A stretch of 64,000 nucleotides of DNA from Leishmania mexicana MHOM/GT/2001/U1103 (lineage: Eukaryota; Euglenozoa; Kinetoplastea; Trypanosomatida; Trypanosomatidae), in contig NC_018323.1 in assembly GCF_000234665.1 (NCBI RefSeq), positions 534,573 through 598,572 on the forward strand. Direction: 5' to 3'. Positions 53,299 to 63,946 of this stretch are shown here, piece after piece; position 1 is the stretch's first letter, and every line of letters starts with the position of its first letter. Under the pieces are notes generated by a model. That model did no database searches, was not told the origin of the DNA, and was given only the letters and a program-made list of their open reading frames with translations. The position numbers and the translations under genes were made by a program.

Positions 53299-56200
53299 TC
53301 TTCCGCTTGCACTTCCTCCCTCCCCCCCCATCCGTGACCACGTCACCAACAAGCGAAAAAAATCCCCGCCTAGCCGGGCGAAGCACAGAATACCTGACAA
53401 GAGGGAAAGAAAAGGTGTGCGCACCCCGTCCCGCGGCGTCTTCGGCGCCTGCATGGGCCACCCCGCGGGAAAGCCCCGAAGCGCCCCCCGCCCGCAGGCA
53501 GAACGGAGCGACGCCCGCCCACCGACTGAGCCAGCAGACGAGCGAGCAGACCACGCAGCGGCCAAGAACAAGACAGGGGGGCGCCCAACCAAGCCAGCCG
53601 GGACCGGAAGCAGCCACCAGCGCGCGAAGAGGCGGCCCTCCACCTGGCGCAGATTAAGGGACCCGGGGTGGAACATTGCGCAACCAGCTGGGCAAACAAC
53701 AGCGCAGGGACACCTGGGGTATTCCCAGAAACCGGCGCTGGAAGCCGCCAAAGCACACCACAACGCCTCCGCCCCCCCCAAGACCAAAAGGAGCAGGCCA
53801 TCCCCCAAAGCCTCCTGCTGCAGCCACAGGCGCGCCGTGGCCAAATGTCCGGACAACCACCCTCTTAGCAACAGGAATGGGAAAAACAGATGAAGGTCTG
53901 CGAGAGGCGCTCGTGCGTGTAGAGCCACCCCCTCCCCCACTTCACCCGCATGGCTCTTGCGCGATTCGGTCTGCCACACTGGGCCCCCGGGGTTCCGATT
54001 TGGCGATACACAAAACGGAAAGTTCCAGCGGTACCCAGGCAGCGTACGCACCCTGCAACCGGGTTCCCGTTAGAGTGCACAAAAGGAAGCGAAGACGGAT
54101 CCCGCGGCCTTCGCCCGTTGGCCCCATTTGGGAGGAGAGCGTGGTGCGGATCGCCCGGCCCCCCCCCGTCGATCCGCCAAGGGCTAGAAAGAGACACAAA
54201 GCCGAACGCCAGATTTCCTTTCCCCCTGCGACGCCACCCCGCTTCCAAACGCGACACCTAACAGGTTTTTCTTTCGAGTTCTAAGCCAGGTGCGAAGGCG
54301 ATTCGCTCCGTCCATTGGCCCCCGCGGCGGCTCACCAGCGGGAAAATCAGTCACAACCGAATTTGCCGACCCCGAAGCCCCCGCCAAGACACACGCCATA
54401 ATCCATAACATCTTTCTGGCAGGCAGAATCCCCCACGGTGGCGACTTTTCCCTTACCGCCCGCGAAGTTTCGAAACCAAAACAAGGTGCTAACCAACACA
54501 TTCCCCCACCCCAAAAGGCCCCCATTACCCGCACCAGATGGAGAGCTGCTGCGGACGGCACGGGGCCCCACAACCCCCCCCCTTTTCGAGAATCGCAGCC
54601 GGCACGCCCACCGCGCACGCGTCACAAACCAACCAAACCGGCTGCGAGGCGGAACCCCGCGCCACAGAAGCAGGCTGACACGACCACGCAGCTTTCCGGT
54701 TTCCTTTACCCCATCACGCAAACGACACGAAAGACGGATGCGTCCGGCCGACCCCGACCCCCTCGCGCCAGCAAGCCCGGGGTTCCCCAGCCCCGAAAAG
54801 AAGCAGAGAAAGCGGGATGACATACCCCCTCCCCGAAGAACGGGCCCACCAGCCTGCGATTTCCAGGAAACAGAAGATGGGGCGCCACCACCACCCCACC
54901 CCCGCAGCCACAGCTCCTGAATACGGCGCGAAAGAGCAGATTTCCGCAACAGATTGTTTAAAGAGAAGGACGCGCGCAACCTTCTTTTGGCGAAAAGGGG
55001 TGGCCCGGGCCAAAAAGCAGCGCCAGGCCGGCGACCCGACCCCGGCCGAAAAGCCCCCCCCCCCCGAAAACCACCGCCAAGCGCGACGTCGCGCCGCCGC
55101 CCCCTCGCCCCCGGGCCAAAAGCACTGGCATCACCAACCTATCCGGAAAGCGCCTTTTTCGGGGGCACTACGCGGAAGTTTTTCAAACCCCAAGCGCGCG
55201 CTTTTGGCGCCGGGCACCGGGCCCCTTCGCCCTGGTCAGCCGGATGGCTCCGTTCCCGGCGGGCTGCTGGGCCTTCGTGCGCGGGGCCGCGTGGCGCGTC
55301 CTTGGGGAACCCCCCGCCCACCACACGCCGACCCCCCCCGTCCCCAGATTTCCAACGGTGCCGCTTTGGCCAAAAGCACCCCCAGGGCTGCCGCGGGTGA
55401 AACACGGTGTTGGGGAAGGCGCCGCGGTGGCTTCCAAAGGGGCGCCCCCCTGGCTGCCGTCGGCGTCTCCCTGCCGGTGGGTGGGGGGGGGGCGCCGCGA
55501 AAGACGCCCCGGGGCGCGGGCGGGGGTTTCTTTCCCGCCACCCCCCTCCCAGCGCCGCGGCCGCACGCGTCTTTGCCTTCGGCCTTTCCCCTTTCTGAGC
55601 GGTAAACCCGCCGCGGTGGTTCAAGCTTTCTCTTTCCGAACGCGCAATCGGCGGGGTCTCCTTTTCGCCTTTGCGTGGTGGCGGTCCATCGGCCTTTTGC
55701 ATGCAGGGACAAATACGGAAACCATGAATACGCGGCGGCCGCCGCTGCCCCCCCCTCCCTTGCCGAACGCACGCCTCATACGTGTGGGTTGTGATTTTTT
55801 CGCCCCGATCGGGTTTTTATACAAATGCACTGGCGGGGCCGAGCGTCACACGCGCAACGGCGCCATCCCGTGGCGAAGTAAATTTCGGATGGCCGTGAGC
55901 CAGGGTCGGCTTAGAAGTTGGCGGCGGGGCGTTCGCGATTGGTGGGCCTGCCGTTTGGCCCCCCCCCGCCCGCCGGTGCGGCCGGGGCAAGGGGTAGCGA
56001 CGCCCCGGCGCCAGCGGAAAAAGTGGTTCCGTGCAACCTCCCGGATCCCTGGGTTCAAAGTCTTTCCGCTGGCGGGACCGCTGCCTCAGATTTCCGGGGT
56101 TGCGTTCCCTTTTGGGACACCGGCATGGGCGTTTTGGGCTTCTTTCTGGCACGGGGTCCCGTTCCGCTTTCCCTCGCGCGGTCTTCTTCGGGTTTGGGTC

Positions 56201-57864
56201 GTCTTTTCGGGCTCCTGGGGCGCATACTTGCCCCCGCCCCCCCCTAACGCCCCCCCCCGCGGCGCATCCGTCTTTCTGGCGGCGGCGGTGGCGGGAGCTA
56301 GGCGGCGTATTGGCGCTTGGGGCGGTTTTGTGTGTGTTGGGGGGGGGGGACCCGCGTTGGTTCCGAAAACCGCGGTGGTTTTTTTGCCGTTGGCATCGTG
56401 CGCTTCCCCGGCGCCACCACGGTCTTTCAACAGCCCCTTCATTTTGGCCGCGTGGGTGCGGAAACAAATGCCGCTGCCTGCGCTTCCTTCCGAACCGCCT
56501 GTGCCCTGCTGGGGCCACCGGGCGGGATGCGCTTTTTAACCTGCTGCCGGGGCGGGTCGGCCGGGGGGTGGTCTGTGTTCGTGGAAACCGCGGCCGCCAG
56601 CTGTGCCCCCCAAGGTGCGGTTTGCGCCCCCTCCGCGGGCGCCCAGGAAAGCGTTCCAGGCCGACAGCCTCAGCACGCCGCCTACCGCGGCCTGCACAGC
56701 GACAGCCAAAACGGTTTGGATGCGCGGCGGCTTTGCGTCTTTGGCAAAAAGTCGCGCGGCCGGGGAAATAAGAGGGGGGGGGGCGTGGCGGGGATTTTCG
56801 CGTTTCCCCAACCCCCTAAACCCACCGCAGCTTCCGCCCTGGCTGTGCCTAAAAAGGGGGTTCAGCCTTTACTGTCGTCCACGGGTGCGACGGAAGCCTC
56901 GCTTGTTTTGCCAGATGAGGTGACGCGTCTCTCTTCATCAGGGGTGGGGGGCGGCGCGCTTCGCCTCGGCGGGCCGCCACCTGGGGGTTTTGCCGCAGGC
57001 GTCGTTGGTGGCCTGTAAGTCCGGCCCCCCTGCGTGACGGTGTTTTTTCCCATTATCGACGTGGCGTGTTTGTGTTTGGGATTAATGGTGGTGGGTGCCA
57101 AACCTTTTTTTCCACCCGGGGGGTCCTTTAGACCAAAACGAAGCGGAAAGCGCCGTGATCGCCAAGCTTTTGGTTGCCTCAGCCACGGTTGCCGACAGCG
57201 GATGTTTCAGCCCCGGCCCCGGGGCCAAGTTTGCCAACCATCACGCCTAGGTTTGGCAGGGTGACTTTTTATTCTCTTGTAAAAAGAAAAACGGCCACCG
57301 AAACAGGACCCACCACACACGGGGATCCGCTTCCCCATCTGGCGGTTTAGGATTACCCCTGTGTCGCTGCCACCCCTCCCCGAAATCCCTATTACACCCT
57401 CTTCCCTGTGACGCCTTTTTTCGTATGGATTAGGGGTTGTCTTTTCTGCACCCCATGGGGAATGCCCCCATCTTCCGCAAGCCCGCCCACTAGTGGGGGT
57501 GCTTGGCTCTCCTTTCCTTTGCGAAGGCGTCGGTGGGAAAACCGCCCAGCGCACTCCACCCATCGCTTCCTTCGTGGCAGGCTAAAGGCGGGAATTGCTC
57601 AGAGGCGAAACGTGAACCCCTCCCCCCACTTTTTCGAGGTGCCCAGACTCGCGCTTTTCCATACCGCAATCATTCACCAGGCGAAACCTTTACGCCGATC
57701 TACTTTCTCTCCTTCGATTATCGGCCCTTCCAGAAAACACCGTTGTGATTACAGTTTCTTTTCCGACCATCTAACACCCCCAAACCCCTTGGCCCCCCTT
57801 CAAATCCTTCGCCCTGGCGCTCCAGATCCTAAGTTTTGCCGAGCCCCTCTCCCCAAAACGACGC
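53299..57864. other. Anomalous GC-rich, strand-skewed block with no recognisable gene
   Basis: About 4.6 kb unlike anything else in the window. From ~53.4 to ~55.2 kb the + strand is rich in C and A with few T. From ~55.2 to ~57.2 kb it is rich in G and T with fewer A. From ~57.2 kb it is C/T-rich. Long homopolymers are frequent, such as 12 C at 55054-55065 and 11 G at 56339-56349. Long frames are open on both strands at once, as chance gives in GC-rich DNA, and none has a recognisable motif or an acceptor before an ATG. It sits between a truncated repeat E copy and a SIDER. It may be low-quality read sequence, contamination or an unusual satellite-like insert. Confidence 0.6.
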
Positions 57865-58425
57865 CCCGCTGACGGGGAGGGGGGGTCTCAGCGCGTGGTG
57901 TCTCAGAGCTCAGTGCACCTCCACTCCACGGGGGAGCTAAGCAGCACCCCTTCTTCCCCCTCTCCTACCCCTGCCAACTGCAGACCCGCCTCTGCTGGTG
58001 GCAGGGCCCATCCACCTACGGCGTAGGGGGGTGTGTGTGTCAGAGCGATGCGTCGCTGCTGATGTCGGCGGTAAAGGCGCTGGGCGGCGTTGGGTTGGAG
58101 CCACCTGCGACAGCGAACGCGTCTGCGCCATCCGCCTAATGAGCGATGTGCCCGCGTGGGTCGACCCCATCTCACCCGGACCCTCAGACTGCCCACTGGC
58201 GTGGGGCGCCTTAGCCCCTCTGCGGGGACGGCGCCGCGTGAGGACCGGCATGATGGAGGAGCGGATACGCGGTGCGCTAGCAAGGGTTCGAGGCAGGGGC
58301 CGAGCAGCTCAGATGACTGGGCCGGGGCGTTGCTGTGTAGCGCGTGTCTGCGGGTTCTGCGCACCACGCGGGCGAGGCCTGCGACTGACCGGTGTAGAGC
58401 GGAGTTCGGCTCGCGCGTCATGTCA
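57865..58425 (+). mobile_element. SIDER-like retroposon, diverged
   Basis: A 5' part GCTCAGTGCACCTCCACTCC with GGGGGAGCTAAGCAGCACCC leads into the shared body (CCTCTGCGGGGACGGC near 58217). After ~58230 it diverges from the others but regains GCACCACGCGGGCGAGGCCT near 58360. It is the most mutated full-length copy. It lies upstream of the acceptor of the next gene. Confidence 0.7.
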
Positions 58426-58500
58426 GTTAGGGGAGATGTTGCCAAGAATAATGTCGCCTGGATACTTTTGTTCTTCTGTACCTCCCTCTGTTTTCTTTTC

Positions 58501-58502
58501 AG
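58501..58502 (+). promoter_or_regulatory. Candidate trans-splice acceptor AG for the PIH1 gene
   Basis: CCTCCCTCTGTTTTCTTTTC precedes AG, 36 bases before the ATG at 58538. Confidence 0.75.
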
Positions 58503-58537
58503 TTGGTAGCGTTTTTCTCGAAGCCTTTTGCTCTGAA

Positions 58538-59635
58538 ATGTTGACGGCATCTGGTCTCATGGTTGGCTTTGCGTTTGCGGCAAGCACCGTGGATGAATCT
58601 TGCAGTTATGTAGTGAATGTTTGCGGCCATGATTCTGTTGGGCTTCCACTTGCCCGAAGTATGAACGCAGTGGATGCCGAGTACGTAGAGCACCATGGAG
58701 TCGATAATCTTATTATCCCCATATCCGTCAGCGAGCCGAAAGAAACAAAAAGTGGTGATTACGCATACTGCGTGGATGTTGTCGTGCATACGCTTTTGAT
58801 TAAAAAGTGCTGTCCCGGGCACCGCCTTCTTCAGCACTTGACGGAGAAACTGGTGACGCTTTCGATTGAATGGATTCGAAATGAGTGTGGTGTGCAACTG
58901 CTACCGAGGTCTTGTCGAATCGCTGGCAACCCCTTTTACTTTGGCGACACCGTTGACACATCGAAGTCAGTGGCATCGATAATCGAGCAGGCCGCTGGGC
59001 TGCTTCAGAGGAAGTCAAGTAGTTCCGATTCTCGAAAGGACGAGCAAGACACCATTCCGGAGGCACTTAATTTACTGAAGGCACAGGTACCGGAGTGCAA
59101 ACAACCGCTGATTCGTGAAGTGATATCAACACCAGGGATCAAAAAAGGGTTTTTGGTGGACGGAAATGCACGACTCTACAGCCCTGAGGGGAGCAGTGAA
59201 GGTTCTGGCAAAGCACCAGACCCTTTGGCACACATCCCAGAATCACTGCGGGAGAGGTGTCAAATTATTGACACACGAAGGATGGAGGAGCTCACCGCTC
59301 CGCCTGCTAAAACACCCAAGTCCGTCGATAAGACGCCAAGCCTGCACACTTCCGGCACGGTTGCTGCACCTACTTCTGAGCCTAAAAGAAAAGACGAGGC
59401 TAACTGGACCCGCTTCTCCATAGAGCGTACCGGGGAGAAGGTGATCATTAGATTTTTAGTGCCTGACAGTGTGGGCTCACTTCATGACATTGATCTCTCT
59501 GCAACAAAAGACACACTGGAGATTAATGGAAGCGTAACTCAGCTGCCAGTGCCTATCGTGACGGATGACGTGCGGGCCAAATTTGTCAAAGCCACACGGA
59601 TCTTGATCGTGACATGTCTGATTGATTTATCATAA
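58538..59635 (+). CDS. PIH1-domain protein (dynein-assembly / R2TP-type cofactor)
   Basis: 365 residues. The N-terminal ~160 form a PIH1 domain: YVVNVCGHDSVGLPL (about 24-38), NLIIPISVSEPKETKSGDYA (about 60-79), then CVDVVVHTLLIKK and KLVTLSIEWIRNECGVQLLP, where the family has its conserved helix before the basic patch. A Ser/Asp-rich linker follows. The C-terminal ~85 residues resemble a CS/PIH1D beta-sandwich (WTRFSIERTGEKVIIRFLVP, SLHDIDLSATKDTLEINGSV). This architecture fits PIH1D/Kintoun-type co-chaperones that bind HSP90/R2TP and help assemble axonemal dynein or snoRNPs. Start chosen from the acceptor at 58501-58502; the upstream frame runs through a SIDER. GC content is clearly lower than in genes before 53 kb. 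Confidence 0.82.
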   Translation: MLTASGLMVGFAFAASTVDESCSYVVNVCGHDSVGLPLARSMNAVDAEYVEHHGVDNLIIPISVSEPKETKSGDYAYCVDVVVHTLLIKKCCPGHRLLQHLTEKLVTLSIEWIRNECGVQLLPRSCRIAGNPFYFGDTVDTSKSVASIIEQAAGLLQRKSSSSDSRKDEQDTIPEALNLLKAQVPECKQPLIREVISTPGIKKGFLVDGNARLYSPEGSSEGSGKAPDPLAHIPESLRERCQIIDTRRMEELTAPPAKTPKSVDKTPSLHTSGTVAAPTSEPKRKDEANWTRFSIERTGEKVIIRFLVPDSVGSLHDIDLSATKDTLEINGSVTQLPVPIVTDDVRAKFVKATRILIVTCLIDLS

Positions 59636-59920
59636 AATAGTCAAGAAGAATTATTTTGTTACTCGACATCAGCAACCGACTAGCAGCAAATTCACTGCCC
59701 TGTTCGAAAACAAAGAGGATCTCTCGCGGGGTATAAAGCGGAGTTTCGCACGACTTAACAAAATCTCTGCGCACTTCTCGAGTCAACTGCATGTGTTCAG
59801 GAAACTATCTATAAAATACTTCAAATTTACTCCCTTCACATCTCTGCCCACTACTGCTGCAAATGTTGGCTGTATGGCTGCTCACAGTCCAGAACATGAC
59901 TGGAGGAGGCATAGAGAAGC
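59636..59920. other. Short AT-richer intergenic region
   Basis: 285 bases with T-rich patches. No clear gene; it must hold the acceptor for the kinase gene, but no strong pyrimidine tract is obvious. Confidence 0.5.
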
Positions 59921-61012
59921 ATGACTCAGCTCGTCCCTTTAGCTGAACTTCCCAGCGGGAAAAAAATATATAGTGTCCGGGGGCAGCGGTTCGAAGTGGA
60001 CAGGCAATATGATCTGGTCAAGGTTGTTGGATTTGGTGCGTGTGGCACTGTTTGTTCAGCGGTCGTGAACGGGTCAGGTGAGCGAGTGGCTATCAAGCGA
60101 TTGTCGCGTGTCTTTGGTGATCTTCGTGAAGGGAAACGAATTTTGCGGGAGATGGAGATAATGACGTCGCTGAAGCACAATAATCTGATTCGCCTCCACC
60201 ACTTCATGCGGCCGCAGTCAAAGGAGACGTTTGAGGACATTTACTTGGTGATGGATCTTTATGACACAGATTTAAATCGTATTATACGAAGTCGGCAGAA
60301 ACTCACTGATGAACATCTGCAGTATTTTATGATTCAAGCATTCCGCGGATTGCATTACCTTCACTCTGCCAAGGTGATGCATCGAGACCTGAAGCCGAGC
60401 AACTTGCTTGTAAATGCGGACTGCGCGCTAGCAATCTGCGATTTTGGGCTGGCTCGTGATGATCAAGTGATGAGCTCGTCAGATCTCACACAGTACGTCG
60501 TAACACGGTGGTACAGACCCCCTGAGGTACTCGGGATGGGATCCAATCAGTACACGAGCGCGGTAGATGTCTGGAGCCTTGGTCTAATCTTTGCGGAGCT
60601 GATGGTAGGGCGCGCTCTGCTTCCAGGAACAGATTATATTGGACAGCTGGTAATGATTGTCAATCTATTAGGATCCCCGTCCATAGATGACATGGAGTTT
60701 CTGAGCTCAGAAGCAAAGGCATTTATTCTCTCTCAGCCGCATCGGCCGGCTCTCTCCTTCAGAGATCTTTTTCCAATGGCTACAGAAGAGGCAACTGACC
60801 TTCTGTCGAAGCTGCTCGTTTTCCATCCTGCAAGACGATTAACTGCGAAGCAAGTGATGGAGCATCCATATTTTTCAAAGTACAGGGATGCCGCAGAAGA
60901 AGCTGACGCTCCTGATCCGTTTGTGTGGAATCACAGCCATATAGAAACCAAAGAGCAACTCCGTGAGGATTTGTGGCGCGTTGTCGAAGCCCATTCACAA
61001 TTGAACGAATAG
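59921..61012 (+). CDS. MPK4: Mitogen-activated protein kinase 4
   Basis: 363 residues, almost entirely a CMGC/MAP kinase domain. Gly-rich loop GFGACGTV (37-44), ATP-binding Lys59 in VAIKRL, catalytic loop HRDLKPSN (154-161, Asp156) and DFGLA (174-178). The activation lip has T190-Q191-Y192, the unusual TQY dual-phosphorylation motif of Leishmania MPK4, then VTRWYRPPE and DVWSLGLIFAEL. The short C-terminal tail (WNHSHIETKEQLREDLWRVV) has a possible common-docking-like acidic region before it (EEADAPDP). Family knowledge: MPK4 is reported to be essential in Leishmania and to be phosphorylated by MKK5. Codon use is AT-richer than in genes on the left of the window. Confidence 0.96.
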   Translation: MTQLVPLAELPSGKKIYSVRGQRFEVDRQYDLVKVVGFGACGTVCSAVVNGSGERVAIKRLSRVFGDLREGKRILREMEIMTSLKHNNLIRLHHFMRPQSKETFEDIYLVMDLYDTDLNRIIRSRQKLTDEHLQYFMIQAFRGLHYLHSAKVMHRDLKPSNLLVNADCALAICDFGLARDDQVMSSSDLTQYVVTRWYRPPEVLGMGSNQYTSAVDVWSLGLIFAELMVGRALLPGTDYIGQLVMIVNLLGSPSIDDMEFLSSEAKAFILSQPHRPALSFRDLFPMATEEATDLLSKLLVFHPARRLTAKQVMEHPYFSKYRDAAEEADAPDPFVWNHSHIETKEQLREDLWRVVEAHSQLNE

Positions 61013-61385
61013 GAATCTGGTGCTCTCACTTTTTTTTTGCATGCATCACTCAAACCTCTTCTAATAAGAACACCCGCTTTTAAATCGTCTACTGACGGTG
61101 CACTGTGGCTATTGCTGAGCAGGGCAATACCCCATGTTTCTTCGCAAATCAAAATTCACTTTAATTTCTAGAGATCGAAGATCCCTCGCTTCTGCACTGT
61201 CAAAAAAGGAAAAAAAATAAGAAACTCCGATGAAGCGTAAACCAATCTTGTACGTGTTGCTGTCCACTCTATACTTCCTCTTTTTTCCCCCACCTCTCAA
61301 CAGTACATGGATACTTGGATCGTCTTTTTTTTCAAGGGATAATTATTCGACAATCGCCTTTGCATACACCGGTAAGTCGAGACGC
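61013..61385. other. Intergenic/5'UTR region of the flavoprotein gene
   Basis: AT-richer DNA with strong pyrimidine tracts at 61258-61301 and 61323-61334. The coding frame is open from 61230, but the acceptors fall after that. Confidence 0.6.
61302..61303 (+). promoter_or_regulatory. Candidate trans-splice acceptor AG for the flavoprotein gene
   Basis: CTTCCTCTTTTTTCCCCCAC then CTCTCAACAG. A second AG follows a T run at 61335-61336. Both precede the ATG at 61386. Confidence 0.65.
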
Positions 61386-63140
61386 ATGAGACGTCCGCGT
61401 GAGCCAACCCCAGGGGAGTGCTGCGGAAGCGGCTGTACCCGCTGCGTATGGGATATTTACTACGATGAACTCGCTAGATTTGAGGAGTTTATAGCAGGCG
61501 GGGGAGTCGAAGAGGAGGGTACCCAATCCTCAGAGGAGGAAGAGGTTGCTAATTATATCGGTTCCGTTGTGGTGAAGTACATTGATCCACCGGCTTTGTC
61601 CACCACCGGCTCTCCAGGTGAATGGGAGAGAGCCGAAATGAAGGGGCGCGGTTTCTTTCCCATTGACAGAATCGAGCTAGTGAGGTGCAGCACATCCCTG
61701 TTTTCTCCAACTGATCCGGGAATCAGCGTCGTCAACCTCTTCACATCCGCAAAAGGCAGGGCAATGCTACCAGGCGATGTGGTAGAGGTTCTTGTGACTA
61801 ACAGTCACGGTACTCAGGACGCCGATGACGTTGAGAGGCTGTGCAAGGCGCTTCACCTGGATCCGTGTGCGTGGTGCGAGCTGCATCGCTCCCCGTTTGT
61901 GCCGGAAGACAACTTTCCCCCGTGGCTTCCGCTACAAAAGCCTCTGACGCTTGGGCAGCTTCTCTCTGCCTACGTCGATATAAGCAGTAGTAGCTACCTG
62001 TTGCATCAGAGCTTTTTCGAAAATCTTTTTAGAATTTACAGCGACTCCAAACCTTCCTCGGCATCTTCGACTTCAACCACGCCGTCACCCGATCCAGAGA
62101 AGGTGCGGCTTCTTGAGGCCTGCGCGTCCTCTGAAACAGGTCCCCAGCTGCTGCGCTTGCTGTCCAAAAGCAGTGCGCCGCTTTGCTACCCTTCTCTTGT
62201 TGACGTACTTGAGGTCTTTTCCTTCGTCAATATTCCACTTGACCGTCTCCTTGAGGTCAGTGGACCGCTCCAGACGCGCAGGTATAGTCTGGCAAACTGG
62301 CTTCCTGCAACGCTTCCGCCAAGTCCACTTCAGCTGTGCATGAGGGAGGTGTGCGCTCGACGCTCTGCAAATTTACCTGCAGTTACCACAGTTGGCGCGG
62401 ACGCTCAGCGCGTTGCAGACATGCTTAACAGAGTTTCTCAGGATGCCTCCAGGGACCACGGCGGCTTTTTCTTTGGACACACGTCCCACCCGTTGTGCTC
62501 TGCAGCGCGTTCTATGACGAGGAGTGCAGCTGGCGCAGGTCAGAGAGGCATGTACGTCAGTTTTTCTCTTTTTGGAAACTCTTCATTTGCCCAACAGCTT
62601 CAGGCTGGATGCACAGCTTTGTGCAGCCCTGGTCAAGCCAAGAGCTTGTGCAGTCAGCTTTTTCTTATCGGGTGTGGCACAGGGATTGCTCCTTTGATTG
62701 CGGCTGTCACGCAACTGATGCTTCGTCGCGCCTCCACAGCCGCCGGGAGTGCCCCATTTCCGTGCTGGGTGTTCTACGGAGCGCGCACAAAGGCGGAACT
62801 TTTGTATGATGAAACCCTCAAGGAAGCACTGAGGACCGGAGCAATTGCCAAGTACGAGTACGCGCTTTCCCGAGAGGAGGACAATGAGAAGCAAGGCAAG
62901 TATGTAACCGACCTTGTGAAGGGGAACCGGCTAATGGTCACGGATTCCCTGCAAAGCGAGGGTCAGCTATTTGTGTGTGGTCCGGCAAAGGCTCTTCTAT
63001 CTGTTCGGGAGCTGGTCAAGTGCGACCTGCTTGCCGAGTCAGACGATGATGACAGTGTGCAGGAGCAACGACTGTTGGTGCTAGAGAATCGAGGACGACT
63101 GAACTTCGATATATGGAGCACGGGAAACATATTTGAGTGA
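61386..63140 (+). CDS. Oxidored-like / NADPH-flavin reductase fusion protein (P450-reductase-like)
   Basis: 584 residues from the ATG at 61386, the first in-frame ATG after the acceptors. Residues ~10-35 (ECCGSGCTRCVWDIYYDELA) match the small Cys-rich Oxidored-like domain. The rest is a diflavin-reductase-type FAD/NADPH module. It has GDVVEVLVTN (about 132-141), a connecting helical domain (LTLGQLLSAYVDIS), FAD-binding RRYSLANW (about 298-305) and the pyrophosphate loop LIGCGTGIAPLIA (about 427-439). NADPH-site segments are VFYGARTKAELLYDE and KYVTDLV, and there is an aromatic C terminus (NFDIWSTGNIFE). No FMN/flavodoxin domain is present, unlike cytochrome P450 reductase or Tah18. It should pass electrons from NADPH via FAD to an unknown acceptor; the Cys motif may bind metal or an Fe-S cluster (inference). 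Confidence 0.85.
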   Translation: MRRPREPTPGECCGSGCTRCVWDIYYDELARFEEFIAGGGVEEEGTQSSEEEEVANYIGSVVVKYIDPPALSTTGSPGEWERAEMKGRGFFPIDRIELVRCSTSLFSPTDPGISVVNLFTSAKGRAMLPGDVVEVLVTNSHGTQDADDVERLCKALHLDPCAWCELHRSPFVPEDNFPPWLPLQKPLTLGQLLSAYVDISSSSYLLHQSFFENLFRIYSDSKPSSASSTSTTPSPDPEKVRLLEACASSETGPQLLRLLSKSSAPLCYPSLVDVLEVFSFVNIPLDRLLEVSGPLQTRRYSLANWLPATLPPSPLQLCMREVCARRSANLPAVTTVGADAQRVADMLNRVSQDASRDHGGFFFGHTSHPLCSAARSMTRSAAGAGQRGMYVSFSLFGNSSFAQQLQAGCTALCSPGQAKSLCSQLFLIGCGTGIAPLIAAVTQLMLRRASTAAGSAPFPCWVFYGARTKAELLYDETLKEALRTGAIAKYEYALSREEDNEKQGKYVTDLVKGNRLMVTDSLQSEGQLFVCGPAKALLSVRELVKCDLLAESDDDDSVQEQRLLVLENRGRLNFDIWSTGNIFE

Positions 63141-63721
63141 TACACACGTTCCCATCGCTGTGTACGATGGATTACATGAGTGGACGGGTAAAAAAATACA
63201 GGCGCAGGAATGGGACTTTCAGTGAGTCAGTATTCCTCTGCATGGATCTTGCAGGGCTTTTCGGCGCGGCGCTTGGGATGTAAACTTCTAATTGAGTATG
63301 AGCCGCTAATGGATGCTTCGTTTTGTACATCACACACAGTCTCTTCACTGTTGACGTCGTGGCCTTATCGCTGATACGGTGCACGTTCCTCGCGAGTGCG
63401 CCATCTCCATCTGTCGCGCTAGTACAGCCACTGGTGTTCGTGAATCTGCATCATACATAGAAACCATTCAATGATACAATTTATCGATATCATCGCAGGT
63501 GAGGTGGAAGAAGGTGAGCCTTGACACAGCTTGGCGAGCTGCTTAAACGCGTGCAGCCCAACCTTGAGAACTGCGCGTGGGTTTTCCTCAGAGTATCATA
63601 CCATGGGAAAGGGCAAGAGGGCCAGTATTGGCAACCTTGCATTTAGCTAAGCCATCTCCACGTTTCGTGAAGCTGAAGGGCTGACACTTATCGTCGAAGA
63701 CGCCTTTTCGAAGAACACAGT
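63141..63721. other. Intergenic region
   Basis: AT-richer sequence without a convincing gene or strong repeats. The acceptor-like AACACAG ends at 63720. Confidence 0.5.
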
Positions 63722-63946
63722 ATGAAGGCCGCTGACCCTTCGACGCGAGTCTCTGAGGCGTTGAGGGAGTACTGGCGGTCTTGCACAGAGAAGGAAGGGC
63801 AACTTTGGATGAGCCAGATCACGATGTGCATCCACTCAAGCTTGTCCGCGGTGGGCTTCACCGCAGGGTTCACCCGTGGGTTGACGGACGCAGGCATCGG
63901 CCGGAACGTTTTGCAGGCTACTACCACGATAAAATCTTCCCTGTGA
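63722..63946 (+). CDS. Small hypothetical protein
   Basis: 74 residues starting directly after an AG (CACAG|T). It is helical and amphipathic with ordered composition (VSEALREYWRSCTEKEGQLW, then a Gly-rich moderately hydrophobic stretch, SAVGFTAGFTRGLTDAGIG). The Gly-zipper-like pattern could mean a small membrane or mitochondrial protein. No family recognised. Plausible because of position, orientation and composition, but short. Confidence 0.45.
   Translation: MKAADPSTRVSEALREYWRSCTEKEGQLWMSQITMCIHSSLSAVGFTAGFTRGLTDAGIGRNVLQATTTIKSSL

Noticed and set aside
55244..56539. 431-codon + strand frame in the anomalous block
   Set aside because: All frames on both strands stay open here because of extreme GC; no motif recognised and composition biased by G/T skew.
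57998..58537. 180-codon N-terminal extension of the PIH1 protein
   Set aside because: It translates a SIDER and lies before a strong acceptor (58501-58502).
61230..61385. 52-codon N-terminal extension of the flavoprotein with a hydrophobic leader
   Set aside because: The apparent signal sequence is the translated pyrimidine tract; acceptors at 61302-61303 and 61335-61336 remove it from the mRNA.
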